Part shown: positions 62,613 to 64,000 of the stretch, one piece after another
Numbering within the stretch: position 1 is the first letter of the stretch
How the letters are laid out: each line of letters starts with the position of its first letter
Assembly (NCBI RefSeq): GCF_000739635.1
Contig: NZ_BATQ01000147.1
Coordinates: 28,265-92,264, forward strand
Reading direction: 5' to 3'
DNA: 64,000 bases
Origin: Verrucomicrobium sp. BvORR034
GTDB lineage: Bacteria > Verrucomicrobiota > Verrucomicrobiia > Verrucomicrobiales > Verrucomicrobiaceae
Notes under the pieces: generated by a model
The model's database searches: none
What the model was told of the DNA's origin: nothing
The model's input: only the letters and a program-made list of their open reading frames with translations
Program-made: the position numbers and the translations under genes

Positions 62613-64000
62613 AGATCAGACCTTTCGCCTTAATAAATCTTGCCTCGACAGCCCGCACATAATCTTCTTCACCATCCCAGCCGATACGTGCAGTCCTACT
62701 TTTGGGTCCACTCAGTTTCATTCGCCTAAAAAATCGAAGATGAGCCTCCTCATGAACTAGGGTTCCGATAAGTTCCATATTATTTTGGAATGCCATATAT
62801 CCTATTGAGATATCTCCATCTATAGCGGTGTAGCGAGTAGCGAGTCCGAAATCAGGCAAACTAGCATCAAACTGAGGCGCTGCACTAAAACGCACGTTGT
62901 TGAGAGCAGGATGGCTTGAGATCGCAGCATCCAAAGTATGTTGTCCGGCAACTAGCGGTTCGGTCAAAATTGCGGGAAGGTTATTACCACTGCTCGCAAT
63001 CCTATTTCCAGTAGGCCTGCTTAGGCTGAGCCAAGACCTCTGTTTTGTCAAGACCTGAACCATCCTTTGACTCCAATTTTCAACGACCACGGTTCCTCGC
63101 ACCATTGGTTTGACTGAATTTGCCACAGGTGGAACGGGCAAAAATACTGCTCCAATTTGGCCCGTATAGTCCTCTAGAGAACCCTCATCATAAGCACCTG
63201 CGAACTGCAATACTTTTATGTTGTCAACACCGGCAACATTCTTAAGCAGCACCGCCGGCAGAAAACCGCCATTCGCGCCCAATTGATAGGGGCCATCGGC
63301 CGTCGTATCCAAAAGTGCGGCAACCGAAGCAGGACTCGAGACTACCTCCACTGTGTTGTCCAAATGCCTGAATGTGTCACCGAGAGCTAGGAGATTCGAC
63401 TTGCCGACCTGGAGTCGCATCTTGTCCTCTCTACTCAGATTCCCTGCGGTGATTTGCGCGTCGATTTTGCCAATCTCACCTTCTCGCCACCACTTAAACC
63501 ACTTAATCATCATCATTTGAGGCGTCCCCATCGAACGAGAGGCCGCTCGCGCGATTGGGGTATTCATCGCATCTGGCAAATTCCAGTTGGAATCCATCCC
63601 CAAATAATCCCACCGGTTCACCGGATCATTCCCGCAATACCCGTACAGGTTGAACCCACCCTCTTCCCCCAGCGGATCACGGCTGATCCAGCGCCCCAGC
63701 TTCGCGCTGTAATACCTGAACCCAAAGTAGCTCAGCCCCGTCTCGGCATCGTAGTACTTGCTCTGATAGCGGAACGGGCAGGCGTTCACGTCACCCGATG
63801 AGACCTTCAGCTCGCCATAGGGGGTGTAGTCGAACTTCGCCACCGTCTCCCCATTCGCCTGGTTGATCAGCGCCGTGATGTTGCCCAGTCCGTCATCCAC
63901 GACCAGAAGGCGGCGGCCGCCTTCTTCTTCGATGGCCACCAGACCGCCAATGCCACCCGCACCATCCCAGGTCCCGCTGACATCCCGGCCCCAGATGAAC
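62605..64000 (-). CDS. Rhs repeat-associated core protein with C-terminal toxin domain, 5' end outside window
   Basis: The frame is open to the window edge. At the upstream end FIWGRDVSGTWDGAGGIGGL and then GNITALINQANGETVAKFDYTPYGE are YD/Rhs repeats, followed by the core end YYDAETGLSYFGFRYYSAKLGRWISRDPLGEEGGFNLYGYCGNDPVNRWDYLG. After about 63595 the sequence becomes unrelated and AT-richer: a variable C-terminal domain of about 330 residues. Near its end LIGTLVHEEAHLRFF (HEEAH at 62740-62754) looks like an HExxH metalloprotease motif. The toxin would be delivered by contact or secretion. The HEEAH function is inferred. Confidence 0.85.
   Translation of the reverse strand, partial: FIWGRDVSGTWDGAGGIGGLVAIEEEGGRRLLVVDDGLGNITALINQANGETVAKFDYTPYGELKVSSGDVNACPFRYQSKYYDAETGLSYFGFRYYSAKLGRWISRDPLGEEGGFNLYGYCGNDPVNRWDYLGMDSNWNLPDAMNTPIARAASRSMGTPQMMMIKWFKWWREGEIGKIDAQITAGNLSREDKMRLQVGKSNLLALGDTFRHLDNTVEVVSSPASVAALLDTTADGPYQLGANGGFLPAVLLKNVAGVDNIKVLQFAGAYDEGSLEDYTGQIGAVFLPVPPVANSVKPMVRGTVVVENWSQRMVQVLTKQRSWLSLSRPTGNRIASSGNNLPAILTEPLVAGQHTLDAAISSHPALNNVRFSAAPQFDASLPDFGLATRYTAIDGDISIGYMAFQNNMELIGTLVHEEAHLRFFRRMKLSGPKSRTARIGWDGEEDYVRAVEARFIKAKGLICE

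Overview
The window is high-GC, densely coded chromosomal DNA from a Gram-negative bacterium. It is most likely a member of the Verrucomicrobiota (Verrucomicrobiaceae-like). This placement is inference from gene content: two large PQQ-type beta-propeller proteins, a PEP-CTERM protein, a phosphate-selective (OprO/P-type) porin, a CBM-like lipoprotein, HemQ and PstC/PstA/PstB. No rRNA or tRNA was seen to confirm it.

Layout. Positions 1-9700 hold a truncated M23 peptidase, a lipoprotein, a translationally coupled histone-deacetylase-like gene and bioA, then recG, an HtrA protease and an OmpA-domain protein. Positions 9700-16400 hold a YdeI-like protein, an L,D-transpeptidase lipoprotein, a Tyr/Gly-rich exported protein, a divergent MFS exporter/HxlR regulator pair with two visible operators, a Kef-type antiporter and a small c-type cytochrome. 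Positions 16500-25500 are envelope genes: an ArnT-like glycosyltransferase, two PAP2 phosphatases (one with a beta-rich tail), a porin, a tandem-ACT protein, a DUF6941-like protein and a PBP2. Positions 25500-32420 hold a PEP-CTERM protein and the phosphate uptake operon pstS-pstC-pstA-pstB-pstB. Its PstC carries an insertion of about 300 residues. Positions 32500-43700 hold a DUF418 membrane protein, an operon that looks like a LuxE/LuxC-type carboxylate reductase plus Fe-type alcohol dehydrogenase and an esterase, and two exported beta-propellers. Positions 43700-49200 hold a DUF3482 GTPase/DUF2868/DciA-like operon, a ferredoxin, hemQ and thiG. Positions 50000-56900 are an iron-uptake island: feoA-feoB-Cys-rich small protein on one strand, and an EfeO-like protein and FTR1 permease on the other, around a good Fur box. 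The FTR1 gene is split by a frameshift at an A7 run. The end holds a UxaA-type dehydratase, a Tat-exported phospholipase C, and the 3' end of an Rhs polymorphic toxin gene with a probable immunity gene.

Intergenic DNA is rich in dispersed palindromes. Several are inverted pairs of hairpins (REP/BIME-like), one is a 167-bp element with 33-34-bp inverted arms, one is a heptanucleotide array of about 15 units, and one is a 140-bp tandem duplication beside the Rhs locus.

The most interesting points are the LuxE/LuxC-like reductase operon without luciferase, the enlarged PstC with paired PstB subunits, the Rhs module with an HEEAH motif and a duplicated downstream segment, the A7-split iron permease, and the families of paired-hairpin repeats.
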